Source of the DNA: an uncultured Alphaproteobacteria bacterium
Lineage (GTDB): Bacteria > Pseudomonadota > Alphaproteobacteria > RF32 > CAG-239
Length of the DNA: 57,369 bases
Reading direction: 5' to 3'
Assembly: GCA_944391505.1 (NCBI GenBank)
Contig: CALXTV010000010.1
Span: forward strand, 1 to 57,369
How positions within the stretch are numbered: position 1 is the stretch's first letter; every line of letters begins with the position of its first letter. A model generated the notes under the pieces. The model made no database searches. It had not been told where the DNA came from and saw only the letters and a program-made list of their open reading frames with translations. The position numbers and the translations under genes are program-made. Positions 42,802 through 53,500 of the stretch are shown here, piece after piece.

Positions 42802-45800
42802 ATGCAAAAGGTCAAAAATAAATTATCTTTCTTTTCCCTTGTCTTGCTGGGCTGCTTATGCGCAGGCAATGCCGCCGCTTTTCTGCTTCCTCCCGGTCCC
42901 GCGACGCCGACAACGGATCCCTTGACAGATGTTCAAATGACCATTGACTATGGTGTTCAGGTCTTAAACAATGCAACTTCCGAGGTTACAAAACTAAAAC
43001 AGGAACAAACTAAACTGACCAAATCTGCCAAAGAAAAATTATCGGGTAAAGTCGAAGGGCTGATGCCAAGTAAAAAAGATAAAAATAAAAAAGAAAAAGC
43101 TATTCCGGGCAGCAAAAAAATCGCCGAATGCAAAATCGCCGATATCGAAAAACCGAGTTCTGTCAAAGAAGCCTTTTATAAACTCTTTTTGGCTTATCCT
43201 TCCGATAAAGAGGACGTAAAATCGGCTTATCGAAAAAAAGCAGAAGAATTCTATCAGGATACGATTATCGAAACCTATGTTTCCTCCCGCGAATTGGAGA
43301 AAGAGCTGGACGAACTGGAAAAGAACTTTACACAGCTCTCACCGATGCTGGTAACCGGCGAAGGCGGCAATGGTGCGGAAACCGGTGAAGACAATAACGG
43401 TACTTGGAAAAATGCCTATACGGCTTATGATACAATGAACGAGCTCTTGAAAATAACCGAAGAGCTAGCGGCCATGCGTGCCCAGTTGGAAGCAGCCAAA
43501 GCTGTCAAAAATTATATCATGCCCGCGGCCTATCAAAAAGAAGACAAAGAATCTTCGGCGCTTGACAAACGCGGCAATGTCCAGTTGGCCGCCCGGACAG
43601 TTCGGAGCGGAAACGAGGTTTTGGCTTTTGCTCAGATTGATTTCAATAATTTTCAAAAAGCGACCGTCAGTACCAAAGAGACCGTCAGCAGCAATGGTGG
43701 CGCTTCTGCCGTCGAGTTTGCAAAAAAACAAAGAAACGCAGCCGTTCAGACATCGCGACAGGAGGCAATAGGCCTGATAACCGGCCAAAGTACGGTTTCA
43801 ACAGCCTCTGATACAGAAGCGGATGTGGAAGAAGACGAAGACTATGAAAATTATGTATATGACCCTAAAAAGAGCTCTTCCGTAACATACATGACCGCGC
43901 CGCTGCCCGATATCAGCTCTCCTTTTGATGGTAACGAAGAGAAGATGAACGAGCTGAATAAGCTTGATCCTTTATATGAAATGGCAACCGAAGCGCTGGA
44001 ACTTCACAATCTGCTTCAGGCACTGCCGTCTTACCGGGAAAATGCCAAAAAATATACCCGTTTTAAGCAGCTCCATGATAAATCTGTCGAAATGCTGAAA
44101 AAATCAGATCAATGTGTCTTGCAGTACCTTGACCGATATTATACAAATCCAGAAACGGTCTGGACAGGTGGACCAATCAGTGACGAAAACGTTGCCAATT
44201 ATGATTTGCGATCGGGTATTTCCGGCTGGGCGGTCAAGGCTTTTGAAGTGGCCAAGGCCGAAACGACTTCTCCGGTTGATTCTGACGACGGCATTGTAAC
44301 CGAAATTGATGTGGTGGATGGCTCAGATATGAGCAAACGCAGTGAAAATGAAGCGGCCTATAAAGAAAAAACGCAAAATATTTCCAACCCGGCCGAAAAT
44401 GAAAAAGTAGAGGCCATTAACCGTGAAACAGAGCTGATTGGCTGGAAAATTGGTGCTGAAGCAGCCAAAAAACTTGCCGAGGATCAATACTCTTCCAATC
44501 CGCAATGGGGTATTCCGCGAAAACGTTTTCCGATTTGGAATGACCAGAAGAATTTTTACAATCAGTATCTTAACGGCAAATACGGAAATATCAAAGAATA
44601 TCTGGCCTCGTTACAGTTTAATCAGGCCGCTCTGACAATCGCTCAGGAACTAAACGACATTTTAATCGACGATCCGGAAGTAAAGACTTACAATGCCCGT
44701 GAACTGAGCCGTCTGTCCGGTGTCGTCAGAGAAGATGACGGAGAAACCGGAAGCGCGGAGTATGATTCGCTGATGAAGCAGAAAGAAGCGGAAACGGCAA
44801 ACATCTATGCCAGACGCGACAGCGCGCTTAGCCCGCTTCAAAGCCAGAAAAGCCAGTTGGAGGCGGATATTGAAAAAACTTCTGAGAATTTAAGCAGCTT
44901 TAATGAACGCATCAACCAGCTCAAAAAAGAAAAACTGAGCGCCCAGTCTTCCATTGAAGATTTGGAAGTACAGTTGGAACAGGCAAACGATGTGGCTGCT
45001 TATGGACTTGAAAATGGTGAAGAAGATGAAGGAGATACGGTTGCACAGGCTTATGCCAAAGAAAGCATCAAAGAAAATCAGGCTAAGGAAGCTGCCGCTG
45101 ATCCCGAAATTGAACGCTATCAAAAACTGGCCAAGGAACAGGAAGAAAAGTTAAATCTGCTCAAAAGCCAGTTGGAACAGCTTGAAAAGCAAATTTCGGC
45201 GATTGAAGAAGCTTATGTAAGGCAAATTCAGGAAGTTGAGGAAAAATACAAGGCTGCGTTTGCCGCCGCTCGCCAGACAATCAAAAATTCCAAAGCTGTC
45301 CAAGCAGCCAAAACGCTGCTCAGCCTCTACAGCGAAAAAGTTGAACGCGCAATTGCCGCCGACGATTTAATCGGTACTGCCTCTGTTCGCAGCCTCATCA
45401 GTCGAGCCGACGGGCTAATCAGCGATGCCAAGAGCTATGCCGTTCAGGCAGTAGAAACGGCTCTTGCCGACATTTATAAACTTGGTGATGAACTTTACCT
45501 TCCGAGAAGTTCCGCAATGGTTGTCAGACGTCATGCAGAATTAATGAAAGAATTGCAGGAAATTTCTGCAAAACAGTTGGCGGCGGCATCATCTTCTTTC
45601 AGCCGGTTCAGCAGCAATGCCACAATTGCCAATACGCTGACAACGCTTTTCCAAAAAGTCATGACGCAGAAAGCCTGTGCCGGCGGCCGCTGCGAAAAGG
45701 CCGACGATGAGTATTTCATCGGCCTGTATGGCAAAGATAACGACTTTTCGGCGCCTAAGGCCGCGCCTGACGTAAATATGGCTCCGGTGCGCGAAATCGT

Positions 45801-47043
45801 GCGTTTTGATACGGTAAGCTACGATAATGTTCCAAAAGCGGCGGACGGCACCGTGTCGCGCCGGGGGTTTCTGAGCTATGGCGAGGAAATTCCAGCCATT
45901 TGGCAGACAATTTTGCAGGAAGATGTCTTTGTTGAAAGAGATGTTGATCTTGCCGCCATCTTGGAAGCAGGATACGGCCGGGAAAGCTTTTTTATGCGCG
46001 GCGGACGTTATCCGTGCAGATTAGACCGGAGGGTTATTGATATAGATCCCTATGATGGACAATATATGGTTGTCAGCCGAATAGTAGATACAGATGACAC
46101 GGTTTCTGAAAGTTCGGGCGGCAATAACAATAGCGAAGACAACGTAGAAACTCGGAAATTTTTGGAAAAACTCGGCGTTTATATTAAAGAAAAGATTAAT
46201 AAAAGCGAAAACGTCGTAACCATGGCGGAAGTCAGGGATCTGCCGCAATGTCAGGAAATTGAAATTACCGGACATTCAGGTCTGGCTGCCAAATTCTACT
46301 ATACGGTACGCGATATCGAAGCCGATACGGAAGGCCCGGCGGCCATTCATCCCAGAGAAAGTATCGGCAATCCGAGTGAGCTCGGGACGCTTTTGAAAGT
46401 CAGAGACGGTGGCAGCCTTGCTTTCGCGAACAAACCACAGGAAGTGTTTGCGCGCTTAAAGGAAATTAACGAAGAACAGAACAATTCAAGTAGTGAATAT
46501 AAAACCAACCTGCAGGACGAAATATTTGGCAATGCCCCGTATAACATTAACCAGATCGGCGATTTTCTGGATTATGTCGAAGTTGAAACAGCCTATCGTC
46601 AGTCTTTGGAAGAGCTGAAAGCCAGTTTGGACGAAGCTAACGAACTCCTGAACGAACAGTTGGTCAAAGCCGGATTCACGCCAACGGCCGATTTTGATAT
46701 TGCCGATGACGATGATTATGAATTGGCGGTCAGCAATCTGGATAAAAAGAAAAACGAACTGGTTGAAGAGGCCTTTTCGGGAATTTCCGGTGTCAACGCT
46801 GCGGACAATGAAGTTGTCGAAGAACGTCTGAATAAAATTAAACGTATTTTTACCGCCTTACGCAAGGACAAAGACGAGCTCCTTCCTCTCAACGAAAATT
46901 CGCCCTCCGACAGCGAGCTCGATGAACAGATAAAAACAGAAGAAGTCAATAAGAGCGTTATCGGAGAGTATGATAAAAAAGTTGAGGAAGAATTCCAAAA
47001 ACAGTTAAATAACTTTAAACTGCCGTTCTGTGCGGCTTACTGA
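42802..47043 (+). CDS. Giant secreted coiled-coil protein 4
   Basis: The 1413-residue protein has a signal peptide (ending CAGNAAAF) and is helical over most of its length, with coiled coils at about 50-90, 640-850 and near the C-terminus. There is a mixed alpha/beta region around 980-1170 (DEYFIGLYGKD, REIVRFDTVSYDNVP, RYPCRLDRRVIDIDP) and a C-terminal Cys (KLPFCAAY). No family is recognised. Its place between VirB4 and VirB8, together with three other secreted helical proteins, suggests a periplasmic or surface scaffold of the VirB machine. Confidence 0.65.
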   Translation: MQKVKNKLSFFSLVLLGCLCAGNAAAFLLPPGPATPTTDPLTDVQMTIDYGVQVLNNATSEVTKLKQEQTKLTKSAKEKLSGKVEGLMPSKKDKNKKEKAIPGSKKIAECKIADIEKPSSVKEAFYKLFLAYPSDKEDVKSAYRKKAEEFYQDTIIETYVSSRELEKELDELEKNFTQLSPMLVTGEGGNGAETGEDNNGTWKNAYTAYDTMNELLKITEELAAMRAQLEAAKAVKNYIMPAAYQKEDKESSALDKRGNVQLAARTVRSGNEVLAFAQIDFNNFQKATVSTKETVSSNGGASAVEFAKKQRNAAVQTSRQEAIGLITGQSTVSTASDTEADVEEDEDYENYVYDPKKSSSVTYMTAPLPDISSPFDGNEEKMNELNKLDPLYEMATEALELHNLLQALPSYRENAKKYTRFKQLHDKSVEMLKKSDQCVLQYLDRYYTNPETVWTGGPISDENVANYDLRSGISGWAVKAFEVAKAETTSPVDSDDGIVTEIDVVDGSDMSKRSENEAAYKEKTQNISNPAENEKVEAINRETELIGWKIGAEAAKKLAEDQYSSNPQWGIPRKRFPIWNDQKNFYNQYLNGKYGNIKEYLASLQFNQAALTIAQELNDILIDDPEVKTYNARELSRLSGVVREDDGETGSAEYDSLMKQKEAETANIYARRDSALSPLQSQKSQLEADIEKTSENLSSFNERINQLKKEKLSAQSSIEDLEVQLEQANDVAAYGLENGEEDEGDTVAQAYAKESIKENQAKEAAADPEIERYQKLAKEQEEKLNLLKSQLEQLEKQISAIEEAYVRQIQEVEEKYKAAFAAARQTIKNSKAVQAAKTLLSLYSEKVERAIAADDLIGTASVRSLISRADGLISDAKSYAVQAVETALADIYKLGDELYLPRSSAMVVRRHAELMKELQEISAKQLAAASSSFSRFSSNATIANTLTTLFQKVMTQKACAGGRCEKADDEYFIGLYGKDNDFSAPKAAPDVNMAPVREIVRFDTVSYDNVPKAADGTVSRRGFLSYGEEIPAIWQTILQEDVFVERDVDLAAILEAGYGRESFFMRGGRYPCRLDRRVIDIDPYDGQYMVVSRIVDTDDTVSESSGGNNNSEDNVETRKFLEKLGVYIKEKINKSENVVTMAEVRDLPQCQEIEITGHSGLAAKFYYTVRDIEADTEGPAAIHPRESIGNPSELGTLLKVRDGGSLAFANKPQEVFARLKEINEEQNNSSSEYKTNLQDEIFGNAPYNINQIGDFLDYVEVETAYRQSLEELKASLDEANELLNEQLVKAGFTPTADFDIADDDDYELAVSNLDKKKNELVEEAFSGISGVNAADNEVVEERLNKIKRIFTALRKDKDELLPLNENSPSDSELDEQIKTEEVNKSVIGEYDKKVEEEFQKQLNNFKLPFCAAY

Positions 47044-47054
47044 CAGAAAAAGAG

Positions 47055-47813
47055 ATGAGCGAAAAAGACAATATTTTAGAAGGAACCAGAATACTCTCAA
47101 TAACAGATGCTAACGGACGGCACAAGGAGTTTATCAGTGAGGTCGAAAAAGAAGTTTCCGGCTTCAAGCTTACATACTATATGTGGCTTTCCCGGTTGTT
47201 TATTTTCTTTGCCGTCATTTCGCTGGCTGTGTTTATGAGTTCATCTCTGGCTTTGTTTAAATTAGCGCCGCAGGTTTCTGTTGAACCGTTTTTGATTATT
47301 CGCCAGGATACCTCGGACGGCATCGTCCGCTATGAGCCGATTTCATATACGATGGCCTCCAAAAACCAGCTGATGGAAACTTTTGTTCGTCAGTATGTTA
47401 TGCTGCGCAACACGATTATTGCCGATGAAAAGGAAATGCAGACCCGATGGTTCCCCGGCGGAATGGTTAATTTTTTGTCCTCTGACTATGTTTTCGGGCA
47501 GTTTTCGGCCTATCGCGAAAGTGTCTGGGAAAAAATTATTGATGCGGAATTTGTTCGGGAAGTCGAAATAATTTCCATTGGCAAACTTGGCGGCGAAAAA
47601 AGCCCGGTCTGGAAAGTCGATTTTAAAACCTATGATTTATCAACAACCATGCGCAATCAGACGACGCGAGCCCTGATTTTGAGCACCCGCTACTGGACGG
47701 CTTCCGTAACGGCCTATTTTCTCCGCACCCGCGAATTTGTCGGTTTAAGGCTGATTAATCCGATAGGCTTTACCGTAACGCGCTATTCGCAAACCGAAGT
47801 CGAAATTTTCTAA
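47055..47813 (+). CDS. virB8: VirB8-like protein A
   Basis: The 252-residue bitopic protein has a cytoplasmic start, one membrane segment (about 46-68) and a periplasmic NTF2-like domain ending NPIGFTVTRYSQTEVEIF, the diagnostic VirB8 C-terminus. Inner landmarks VEPFLIIR, ETFVRQYVMLRNTI and RYWTASV recur in the second VirB8 at 48141. VirB8 nucleates the inner-membrane complex. It follows the giant coiled-coil gene by 11 bases. Confidence 0.9.
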   Translation: MSEKDNILEGTRILSITDANGRHKEFISEVEKEVSGFKLTYYMWLSRLFIFFAVISLAVFMSSSLALFKLAPQVSVEPFLIIRQDTSDGIVRYEPISYTMASKNQLMETFVRQYVMLRNTIIADEKEMQTRWFPGGMVNFLSSDYVFGQFSAYRESVWEKIIDAEFVREVEIISIGKLGGEKSPVWKVDFKTYDLSTTMRNQTTRALILSTRYWTASVTAYFLRTREFVGLRLINPIGFTVTRYSQTEVEIF

Positions 47814-47931
47814 AAATTTCTTTGCCTGTTGATAAGTTGGGGATTTTGGCCCGATGGGGTTAGACTTTTAAAATAAAAAAGTTTAAGTTCATAATATCTA
47901 TACTAGTATACTGTCATAAGGATATATCGCA

Positions 47932-48120
47932 ATGTGCAAAAAATTTATTATGTTATTCGTGCTGCTGATGCTTACGGCCTGCGGTATTTTCGGCTCATAT
48001 TACGAAGCTGAACCGGTCGGCGTCGGCAAAGGTGTAGACGAACTCAAACTTTCTCCCTGCGCCTGCCTTCAGGTCGAACTCCCTAAAAATCTGCCGGATT
48101 GGTTTGTTGAAACAATTTAA
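47932..48120 (+). CDS. virB7: VirB7-like small lipoprotein
   Basis: A 62-residue protein with lipobox MLTAC (Cys17) and a mature part of about 45 residues with two cysteines (SPCACLQ). VirB7 is a short outer-membrane lipoprotein that binds and stabilises VirB9, often through a disulfide. Position between two VirB8 genes and before VirB9 supports this. The 118-base gap before it holds the palindrome TATACTAGTATA and a likely promoter. Confidence 0.7.
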   Translation: MCKKFIMLFVLLMLTACGIFGSYYEAEPVGVGKGVDELKLSPCACLQVELPKNLPDWFVETI

Positions 48121-48140
48121 CCGGGGTTGACGATAAAACA

Positions 48141-48869
48141 ATGGCAAATCAGTTGGAAGGAAATAATACCCAGCAAAAGCTGATTGGCGGAGCCGCCCGG
48201 CAGCCTCAGCGGCAGCCGCAGGCAGAAGACGTATTTGTTGCCAATGTGGGCGAAAAACGTTATCTGTGGACGGCGCGCGCTTTTGCCATAATAACGGCAA
48301 TCAGCCTCTGTTGTAATATTGTTCTGCTGCTTGCTATTGCTCAGGTTTTGCCGCTTTATCGCGTCGAACCCTTTTTGCTTACTTTCCAGAATAAAGAAGA
48401 GCAGGTTTATAATATTCAGCCGATTAGAGGACGTATGGAGGATCAAAAGGCCATTACGGAAGTTTTTGTCCGCCAGTATGTGCTGCTGCGCAGCTCTTTT
48501 GATCGCGATATTCAGGAGATGGAAGCGCGCTGGATGCCCGGCGGCCCTGTTCAGGAAATGTCTTCCTCGGCGGTCTATACCGAATTTCTGGAAAAAACGG
48601 CGCAAAAAGCTCTGGACTTGATTCGGGCACGTTCTCTGCAGCGCAATGTTCGTATTTTAACGGTTAACGAACTTGGCCGGGGATTGTGGCAGGTCGAATA
48701 TGAAACACAGGATATGTACCCGGATTCTCCGGCGCCGGAAATTAACTATTGGACTGCTTCATTGCGTATCGTTTACAATCGCAAAAGCGTCAAATATGGC
48801 GAGCGTCTTAAAAATCCGGTCGGGTTTACGGTAGTCAGGTATTCACTGACATATAACAAGGTTAAGTAG
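48141..48869 (+). CDS. virB8: VirB8-like protein B
   Basis: The 242-residue protein has the same plan as protein A: membrane segment (about 52-72), periplasmic domain with VEPFLLTF, EVFVRQYVLLRSSF, YWTASLRI and a C-terminal NPVGFTVVRYSL. Sequence identity with A is clear but partial, so this is an old duplication and not a recent repeat. It starts 20 bases after VirB7 and sits right before VirB9. Two VirB8 proteins could form a heteromeric inner-membrane ring. Confidence 0.9.
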   Translation: MANQLEGNNTQQKLIGGAARQPQRQPQAEDVFVANVGEKRYLWTARAFAIITAISLCCNIVLLLAIAQVLPLYRVEPFLLTFQNKEEQVYNIQPIRGRMEDQKAITEVFVRQYVLLRSSFDRDIQEMEARWMPGGPVQEMSSSAVYTEFLEKTAQKALDLIRARSLQRNVRILTVNELGRGLWQVEYETQDMYPDSPAPEINYWTASLRIVYNRKSVKYGERLKNPVGFTVVRYSLTYNKVK

Positions 48870-48886
48870 GTTTTATAAGGTATTTG

Positions 48887-50545
48887 ATGATGATTTTACG
48901 GTCGGCTAAATTACTTCTCCTTTTGCTGTTGGGGGCTTTTGCCAACGGTGCCGCGGCGCAGACAACTATGGATAGTCTGGATCAAAACGCAGATCAGAGT
49001 CAGGGACAGTATATGCCGATGAATATGGGATATGCCGGTTTCAATTCTTTGGGTATGATTCAAAGCGCCTGGCTCGACCCAATGCAAAATCTCGGAGAAG
49101 GGCAAAGCAAACCTGCTTATTCAAAATACTATTGGTCGCCGGACTTGGTGCTTCCCATTCGTCTCCGTGAAGGAATGATGACCCTGATAAATTTTCCGAA
49201 TTGGGAACTGATTGAAGATATTTATATCGGTGACAACGCGACTTTTGATGGACAGATATCCGGGCCGAATACGTTGTTGCTTTATCCCCGTAAGGGAGCC
49301 AATGTCGGTGTCGATACTAACGTAATCGTTTTTGGTCGCTCCGGTAACAAATACGTTTTCTATGTCAAAAGCGAAGGTGTTAATACCGAACGCCTGACCA
49401 ACTCAATTATTGATATTGATGTTATTGACGGTCCGTCGGGTTCCGGCGGCGCCGGAGCATCCAGTGCTAGACGGTCTTCTTTGGGGGCTGGCGGCTTGGG
49501 GATAAACGCCAGTCACTATAATCGGGGCGGCAGCGCCGGAATGTCAGTCGATTCTACTTTTACCAAACGTTTTCAGATGGCCGACTGGATTAAAACGATC
49601 CCGCTTGACCCTAGTAAGTTTCGTTTTGATATTGAGATATATGTTCCCAATCCTGATGATGTCGTTATCGCCCCGGAACGTGTCTGGCGCGACGATATCT
49701 TTACGTATATCGATTTGGGTGAAAAAGCTCTGAATATGACACAGCGCCCGATTGTAACCCTTATTGTTGAGCGTATTGAAGTTCCGGTAGGCTTTCGTAC
49801 CAAGGGGCCGAATAACCGCCTGATTATTGTTGAAGGCATCGGCGATATGGTGCTGCGCAATGGCAAAAGAATTGTTTGCCTGAAAATGCGCCGTTCTGAT
49901 GATGCCGGGTTGGAAAATGCGACTTATGCAACTGATTTTGAAGACAATACTTGGGATGTTCCGCCGGCCTTGCCCGGTGATGGATATGCCGGAGGAAGCG
50001 AATTTGATGGAGCCGGTGGTTCTAACGGCGTTTCTAACGGTAGTTCGGCGGCATCTGCGCCTTATGGCGGCAACGGGATTCCCGGTCAGTATGATATTCA
50101 GGTTGGCCAGAGTCAGATAATTGTTCCCGCCGGCGGACAAGGACAGAATATCAGTGTCGGCTATCAGGGAAATGATGGTATAGATTATTCAAAAATGCAG
50201 CATATTAGCAACAATAACCGATATGACGCAGGAGCAAGAAATATGGCGCAGCGGTATGGATACGGCAGCGGTTTCAGTGACGAGGGGTCAAATATTTCCA
50301 TTGAACTCGGCACAGATGCAGACGTAACCAATCTTGAGCGGTTATGGGATAATCTGGCCAATAAATATCCCGATGTCCTGGGAAAATATCAGCCGTTTTT
50401 CTCAGTTGATACGCCAGCCGACGGACAAGGCAAAGAATTATTCCATCTGCGCGTCGGGCCGGTCAAGTCTCTTGATGCCGGTGACATGGCTTGCAGCCGC
50501 CTGGGGCGTAACGGCGTATTTTGCAGTGTAGTCAGGACCCAATGA
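48887..50545 (+). CDS. virB9: VirB9-like protein with C-terminal SPOR-like domain
   Basis: About 552 residues: a signal peptide (ending GAAAQ), a VirB9/TrbG N-terminal beta domain (about 75-190: LREGMMTLINFPNWELIEDIY, DTNVIVFGRSGNKYVFYV), a Gly/Ser-rich linker, a second beta domain (about 225-345), a Gly-rich tract and, at about 470-552, a SPOR-like end (LERLWDNLANKYPDVL ... FHLRVGPVKSLDAGDMACSRL). SPOR domains bind denuded peptidoglycan glycans. Ordinary VirB9 (about 290 residues) lacks it. The ATG at 48887 has AAGG upstream. Confidence 0.8.
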   Translation: MMILRSAKLLLLLLLGAFANGAAAQTTMDSLDQNADQSQGQYMPMNMGYAGFNSLGMIQSAWLDPMQNLGEGQSKPAYSKYYWSPDLVLPIRLREGMMTLINFPNWELIEDIYIGDNATFDGQISGPNTLLLYPRKGANVGVDTNVIVFGRSGNKYVFYVKSEGVNTERLTNSIIDIDVIDGPSGSGGAGASSARRSSLGAGGLGINASHYNRGGSAGMSVDSTFTKRFQMADWIKTIPLDPSKFRFDIEIYVPNPDDVVIAPERVWRDDIFTYIDLGEKALNMTQRPIVTLIVERIEVPVGFRTKGPNNRLIIVEGIGDMVLRNGKRIVCLKMRRSDDAGLENATYATDFEDNTWDVPPALPGDGYAGGSEFDGAGGSNGVSNGSSAASAPYGGNGIPGQYDIQVGQSQIIVPAGGQGQNISVGYQGNDGIDYSKMQHISNNNRYDAGARNMAQRYGYGSGFSDEGSNISIELGTDADVTNLERLWDNLANKYPDVLGKYQPFFSVDTPADGQGKELFHLRVGPVKSLDAGDMACSRLGRNGVFCSVVRTQ

Positions 50546-53500
50546 GTAAAGAAGTACTAACACATTCCGAAAGTTACGTCAAAAAAACCAACCGCATAAT
50601 TCTTGCGGTTGGTATTACTTCTTTTATTATATTTGTTTTCGGTGTCATGCTTCTGATTAAAAGCAATGAGGTTGTTGACGAATATGAAGAGCCGGTGTTT
50701 ACCGATAACGATGATGCCCTGAATATAGGAAATGCAAATCCTCTGACGGATAATCTCGAGTTTGATATCGTTGATGACGGGGAGGTGCCGATTACCATGA
50801 CGCCGGATCCTGTTTCCATGGGGCAGGTTGTTTTGGGAACCGAAGCCAAAAATGTCTTAACCATCGGTACCAATGGCAAAACGGCAATTAAGATTGATGA
50901 TGTAGATTTGGCCGAGCCGCCGTTTGACGGTTTTACTTACGATGATAATTGTACGGGTGAAGAGCTGCGCGGCGAGCAGACTTGTAATATTACCATGAAC
51001 TGGATACCGGTTATCCACGGAAATGTACAAAATAATTTTATTATTTCCTGGCACGAAGCCAACCTGACCAGCAGCAATGCTAAAGCGGCCAAGGTTCCTG
51101 TCGAAGGCAGCGCCATTCGCAAAGAAGATTGCAATTTCTGTGAAACAGCCCTGCCGCAGGGGGCTGCTGCAACCGAACAGGCAAAGGCCGAAATTGCTGC
51201 CAAACAGGTGCGCAACGCCGTCAATCCCAATGGCGAAGTTATCGGAACCATAGATGAAGACGGATATGTTCGTGATGCTGATGGTAATGTCATCGGCCGG
51301 CTGAATGCCAACGGACTTGTCGTCGATGAAAACGGCAATGTTATCGGTGTCGGTGACAACCGAAAACTGGTTTATGATGAGTTTGGCAATGTTATTGGCA
51401 ACGTTAACCCGGACGGTACGGTTGTTGACAAAGACGGCAATGTCATCGGTCGTATGCTGCCGGACGGAACCGTGGTTAATAATGAGGGCACACCGATTGG
51501 CAAAGCCGTCGACGCCGGATATGTTTATGATGAAAACGGCAACATTATCGGCCGTGTTTTACCGGATGGTACCGTCGTCGATATGGATGGCAATGTCATA
51601 GGTCGTTTGAATGAAAAGGGCGAAGTTGTTGATGCCAACGGCAACGTTATTGGCTATGTAACCAAACCCGGCCGTACTGCGATTGATGAAAACGGCAATG
51701 TTCTCGGAGTAGTCATGCCCAACGGGGCCGTTGTCGATGCCAACGGCAATATTGTCGGTTACGTTGATGAAGACGGTAATGTCGTAACCGAGGAGGTTAT
51801 CGGAAAAACAGGACCCAAACGCCGTTTGGCTTATGATAAAGACGGCAATGTTATCGGCTATATTGATGAAAACGGCAATGTCGTCGATTTTAACGGCAAT
51901 GTTATCGGCAAAATGCTTGAAGACGGAACGCTGGTCGACATGAACGGCAATGTCATCGGTCGCGCCGGAGAATATGTCGATTTGGCATTGGACAAAAACG
52001 GCAATGTTATCGGTTATGTCGGTGCCGACGGCAAGGTATATGACAAAAACGGTAACGTTATCGGCTATGTTGATGAAGACGGTAATGTCATCAGCAATAT
52101 TAAAAAGAAAATAGGTTCTTTAGTTCGGGTCGAATTGATTCCCGTTACCCCGCAGGGAACAGTGCTTGGAGTTATCAATAATAACGGTACGGTAGAAAAC
52201 GAACAGCGTCAGGTTATCGGTCGTATTCTTGCCAATGGTTTGGTTAAGGATCCTTCCGGAAATCAGGTGATTGCCAAATTGGTTCGCGGCGGATTGGTCG
52301 TCGGCTATGGCTGCAGAAATATCGGCTATTTGGAGAAAAACGGTAAGATAACCAAAGGAAATAAAGAACTTCCGTATAAAATTATGCCTGACGGCATTGT
52401 CATTGACGAAGCTGGTCTGTACATCGGCGAAGTCGTTCAGCCGGGACGGGCTTTTGATAATACCTGCACGCTTATCGGCGAAGTAGGAACGGACGGAATT
52501 GTCCGTGATGCAGCCAATAATTATGTCGGGTGCGTCAATCCGGACGGAACGGTTCTGAATGAAAACGGAGAAATTATCGGCGGTGTTTCCCGTTCCGGTA
52601 TTGCCGTAACGTATGACGGAGAATACCTCGGCAAAGTCAGCCCGAACGGCATCGTTCAGTCAGCTGGGGCACTGCCGGTCGGCTGTGTCGGCACTTATGG
52701 CGATGTCTTTAACAAAGACGGCGGTTATATGGGAAAAGTTCTGGAAAATCGCTATGCTTATGATTTGTCTGGAAATTTTCTTAATGTTGTTGGTGAAAAC
52801 GGCAAAGTCTCAATACCGGGTGGTGGAGAAGCCAGGCTTTTTGCCAACAATTTGGTTGCAGATGACGCCAATCGGATTATTGGTGTTGCCTTTAACGAGA
52901 AGTCAATTATTGTTGACCCCTCCGGAAAATTTATAGGGCGTGTTTTCCCCGATGGTAATGTTTACAGCGACAAAGGTATTTCGTTAGGCAAAATCAGCGG
53001 TCGGGGCACGGGCTTTTTTAGCCGTCAGCCGGGAAAATTGCTTCCGCGCGGAGAAGTGGTTGACTTCTCTGGCAAAAGAGTCGGCAAGGTCAATTATGAT
53101 GGTCGCGTCCTCAACCGTTTTGGCGAACTTCAGGGAAGGGTTGATGCCAAAGGAATGTTTATAGACAACAATAACGAATATCGCGGAGCTGTTTTACAGC
53201 ACGGGGCAGCCATTGGTTATGACGGATCATATCTTGGTTACGCAACTTCCGACGGTACGATAATCAATCTTGACGGCAAACATGAGGGCATAACCAGTTC
53301 CGACGGCAAGGCACTGAATAATGACGGCGAAGTTATCGGCGAGATCGTGCCGGAAGATATTGTGGTTGACATCTGGGGTAATTATAAAGGACGTGTTAAC
53401 TCCCTCGGTGATGTTTTGGACAACAAAAATGAAAATATTACCGCCATTCTGCCGGGCGGTTCTACGGATAAGAATCTGACCTTGGTAAAGCATGGTATAG

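Noticed and set aside
47055..48869. DotI/IcmL assignment for the two bitopic proteins
   Set aside because: DotI and VirB8 share a fold, but the NP[IV]GFTV[TV]RYS C-terminus and the neighbouring VirB7, VirB9, VirB3 and VirB4 genes point to VirB8.
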